From Lentzea alba (GTDB lineage Bacteria; Actinomycetota; Actinomycetes; Mycobacteriales; Pseudonocardiaceae), in the NCBI RefSeq assembly GCF_011067745.1, contig NZ_JAAMPJ010000001.1:1598829-1662828 (forward strand): a DNA stretch of 64,000 bases. Reading direction: 5' to 3'. Under the pieces are notes generated by a model. It saw only the letters and a list, made by a program, of their open reading frames with translations, ran no database searches and had not been told where the DNA came from. Each line of letters begins with the position of its first letter. The stretch's first letter is position 1. Shown here in pieces: positions 62,082 through 64,000 of the stretch. The position numbers and the translations under genes were made by a program.

Positions 62082-64000
62082 GCGTTCTGGCCGTTGTTCT
62101 TGGCCATCTGGGTCAGCGCGATCGCCGCGGCGATGTTCTGCGCGTCACCGGTCGTGAACGAGCTGAGGATCTTGGTCAGGTCCTCCGGGAAGTTCGAGCT
62201 TCCGTCCATCCACTTGGAACCCAGCGCCTGCACCACGTCCGAGTTGCCGACGAAGCTGTCGACCTGCTTGCCTGCGGTGATGGCGTTCGCGATCTTGTCG
62301 AAGAACATCGTGTCGCCACCGACGATGTCGATGTCGGCCTTCTCCAGGCCGGCCGCGAGGACCACGGCCTGGGCCTCAGCGATCTGGCGCTGCACGTCGA
62401 TGCCCTTGAGCCGGATCTCCTTCTCGGCCTCGAGACGCAGGCGGTACTCCTCGTGCTCGCGGGTGGCGGTGTCGAGCGCGGCCATGGCCTCGGCCTTGTG
62501 CGACAAGCCTTCCGCTTCGCCCTTGAGGCGTTCCTTGATGCCCTCGGCGTCCGCGAGCGCCTTCTCGCGGTCCACGACGGCCTCGGCGCGACCGACCTTC
62601 TCGATGGCGTCGGCGTCGCGTTCCTTGACCATGACGTTCGCCAGACCGGCCGCGGCGGACTCGGCCTGGATGCCCTCGGCGAGGCGGATCTTGGCGCGGG
62701 CGTCGAGGTCGGCGGCCTGTTGACGGGACTCGGCGAGCACGACGACCTCGCGGGCCTTGTGCTGCGCGGCCTGTTCCGCGGCCTCGGCGGCCTTGATGTC
62801 CTTGACCAGGGACTGCTGCGCCTCGGCCTCGGCCATGATCACGATCTGCTGGCGGTCGCGTTCGGCCGACTCGACCGCACGCAGGCGCTTGATGTTCTCC
62901 TCCTGCTCGGCCACGGTCTTCTCGACCGCGACCCGCTCGCGCACCAGGTCGGCGATGGCACGCCGCTCGTGCTCGAGCTCCTTGTCCTTCTCGATCATGC
63001 GCAGCGACGTCTCGCGTTCGCGGGCGATGACCTCCAGCATGCGGTCCTTCTCGATGCGCTCGGTCTCGACGGCGATCACGCGCTCGCGGTTCTTCTCGGC
63101 CACGGCGATCTCGCGGGCCTTGTTCTCGGTCTGGATGCCGAGCTGTTCCTCCGTGCGGATGAACGCGGTGTTGGCCTTGAGCCGTTCCTCGGCCTGGACC
63201 TTCTGGGTCTCGGCCTCCTGCTGCGCGCGCGCGGTCTCGATCTCGCGCTTCTGCCGGATCTCCGCGTCCGCCTGCCTGCGCTGCAGTTCGAGGATGGCCT
63301 CACGCGCGCTGACGTTCTGACGCGTGATCTCCTTCTCCTCGTTGCGGGTGAACTCGTTCGTCTTGACGTGTTCGATCGCGGTCAGTTCGGTGATCTTGCG
63401 GATGCCCTGCGCGTCCAGGATGTTCGCGGGGTCGAGCTGCTTGAGCGGCGTCTGCTCCAGGTAGTCGATGGCCGCGTCCTCGAGGCTGTAGCCGTTGAGG
63501 TCGGTGCCGATGACCTGGACGATCCGGTCGCGGAACTCGTCGCGGTGGGTGTAGAGGTCGACGAAGTCCAGCTGCTTGCCGACGGTCTTGAGCGCCTCGG
63601 AGAACTTGGCGTTGAACAGCTCCTGCAGCGTGGCCTCGTGGCTCGCGCGCTCGGTGCCGATCGCTTGCGCGACCTTGATGACGTCCTCGACGGTCTTGTT
63701 GACCCGCACGAAGAACGTGATGCGGATGTCCGCGCGGATGTTGTCCTTGCAGATCAGGCCCTCGTTGCCGGCCCGGCGGATCTCGATGGTCTTCACCGAG
63801 ATGTCCATCGTCTCGCATCTGTGCAGGACCGGTAGGACGACGGTGCCCGTGAAGGTCACGTCGACCTTTCTCATCTTCGAGACGATGAGCGCCTTGCCCT
63901 GCTCGCACTTCTTGAACAACCTGCTCAGCGTGATCGTTGCCAAGATCAGCACGACGACGATCACGGCGATCAGCACGAGCAGTCCCGTTGAGATCGCACC
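62078..64000 (-). CDS. SPFH/flotillin-family protein (N-terminus may lie beyond the edge)
   Basis: At least 632 residues. A membrane helix (LIAVIVVVLILATITLSRLF) is followed by an SPFH/PHB domain (about 20-200; GLICKDNIRADIRITFFVRV), a very long Ala/Glu/Lys coiled coil (about 230-560) and a C-terminal flotillin region with VGGDTMFFDKI. Flotillins form membrane microdomain scaffolds. A GTG at 63976 could be the start, but the frame stays open to the right edge and reads hydrophobic residues, so the true start may be outside. It is coupled to the giant AAA+ ATPase. Confidence 0.85.
   Translation of the reverse strand, partial: GAISTGLLVLIAVIVVVLILATITLSRLFKKCEQGKALIVSKMRKVDVTFTGTVVLPVLHRCETMDISVKTIEIRRAGNEGLICKDNIRADIRITFFVRVNKTVEDVIKVAQAIGTERASHEATLQELFNAKFSEALKTVGKQLDFVDLYTHRDEFRDRIVQVIGTDLNGYSLEDAAIDYLEQTPLKQLDPANILDAQGIRKITELTAIEHVKTNEFTRNEEKEITRQNVSAREAILELQRRQADAEIRQKREIETARAQQEAETQKVQAEERLKANTAFIRTEEQLGIQTENKAREIAVAEKNRERVIAVETERIEKDRMLEVIARERETSLRMIEKDKELEHERRAIADLVRERVAVEKTVAEQEENIKRLRAVESAERDRQQIVIMAEAEAQQSLVKDIKAAEAAEQAAQHKAREVVVLAESRQQAADLDARAKIRLAEGIQAESAAAGLANVMVKERDADAIEKVGRAEAVVDREKALADAEGIKERLKGEAEGLSHKAEAMAALDTATREHEEYRLRLEAEKEIRLKGIDVQRQIAEAQAVVLAAGLEKADIDIVGGDTMFFDKIANAITAGKQVDSFVGNSDVVQALGSKWMDGSSNFPEDLTKILSSFTTGDAQNIAAAIALTQMAKNNGQNA

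Overview
The window looks like chromosomal DNA of a high-GC actinomycete, most likely of the Pseudonocardiales (a Lentzea, Saccharothrix or Amycolatopsis relative). The basis is strong G/C third-position bias, many GTG and TTG starts, mycothiol biosynthesis (MshA), a mycothiol-dependent isomerase-type protein, an HbhA homologue, and an order of core genes that follows the mycobacterial block around Rv0474-Rv0490. No rRNA, CRISPR array, complete insertion sequence, integrase or phage structural gene is visible.

Region by region. 1-11.6 kb is a conserved cell-envelope and redox block: truncated senX3, gpmA, an acyl-CoA ligase, and a likely operon of L,D-transpeptidase, alpha/beta hydrolase, mshA, ybjN and a DUF4349 lipoprotein, followed by an SDR, a chymotrypsin-fold protease, murB and a DUF2505 gene. 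11.6-14 kb holds a methyltransferase, a mycothiol-dependent isomerase-like protein and purU. 14-17.1 kb is an unusual five-gene operon: three related lipoproteins around a GHSQG lipase, plus a YbaB protein. 17.1-19.3 kb has a degenerate class III aminotransferase and a LOG protein. 19.3-25.6 kb pairs an operon of four secreted proteins, three of them tandem cysteine-rich paralogues, with a divergent HTH-nSTAND-membrane-WD40 protein; four AGTTGA half-sites lie between them.

25.6-39.5 kb is mixed: YbaK, a TipA-type MerR regulator with an internal translation start, DJ-1, a hydrolase/DUF2516/HbhA/XRE cluster, a PCMT-like methyltransferase, a membrane NACHT ATPase, a PadR-regulated ABC exporter, a CGNR regulator, DUF445 and an aminotransferase. 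39.5-43.2 kb contains the most striking locus: ECF sigma factor, 119-residue protein and TPR-CHAT protease, tightly coupled, with a convergent compact subtilase. The set recalls the protease/sigma-factor modules of type III-E CRISPR loci, but no CRISPR component is present.

43.4-57.5 kb includes a MocR/YczE pair, a Clp-N/HTH pair with two identical operator dyads facing a PP2C-like gene, a Glu-Asp-Phe tRNA cluster, a ScbR-type TetR gene, a copper module (CsoR-type operator, copZ, copA), cold shock protein, a second L,D-transpeptidase, an orphan solute-binding lipoprotein, an MpaB-type oxygenase, a PPOX-fold protein and a proline-rich secreted protein. 57.5-57.7 kb is a 167-bp element with 75-bp inverted arms and CTAG at both ends, lying exactly between two convergent stop codons. 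57.7-64 kb is a giant AAA+ ATPase coupled to an SPFH/flotillin protein that runs to the right edge.

Functional themes are envelope and thiol homeostasis, copper and peptide-stress responses, and several candidate conflict or stress-signalling modules (CHAT/sigma/subtilase, nSTAND-WD40, NACHT, SPFH-AAA, lipase-lipoprotein operon). All functions are inferred from sequence alone.
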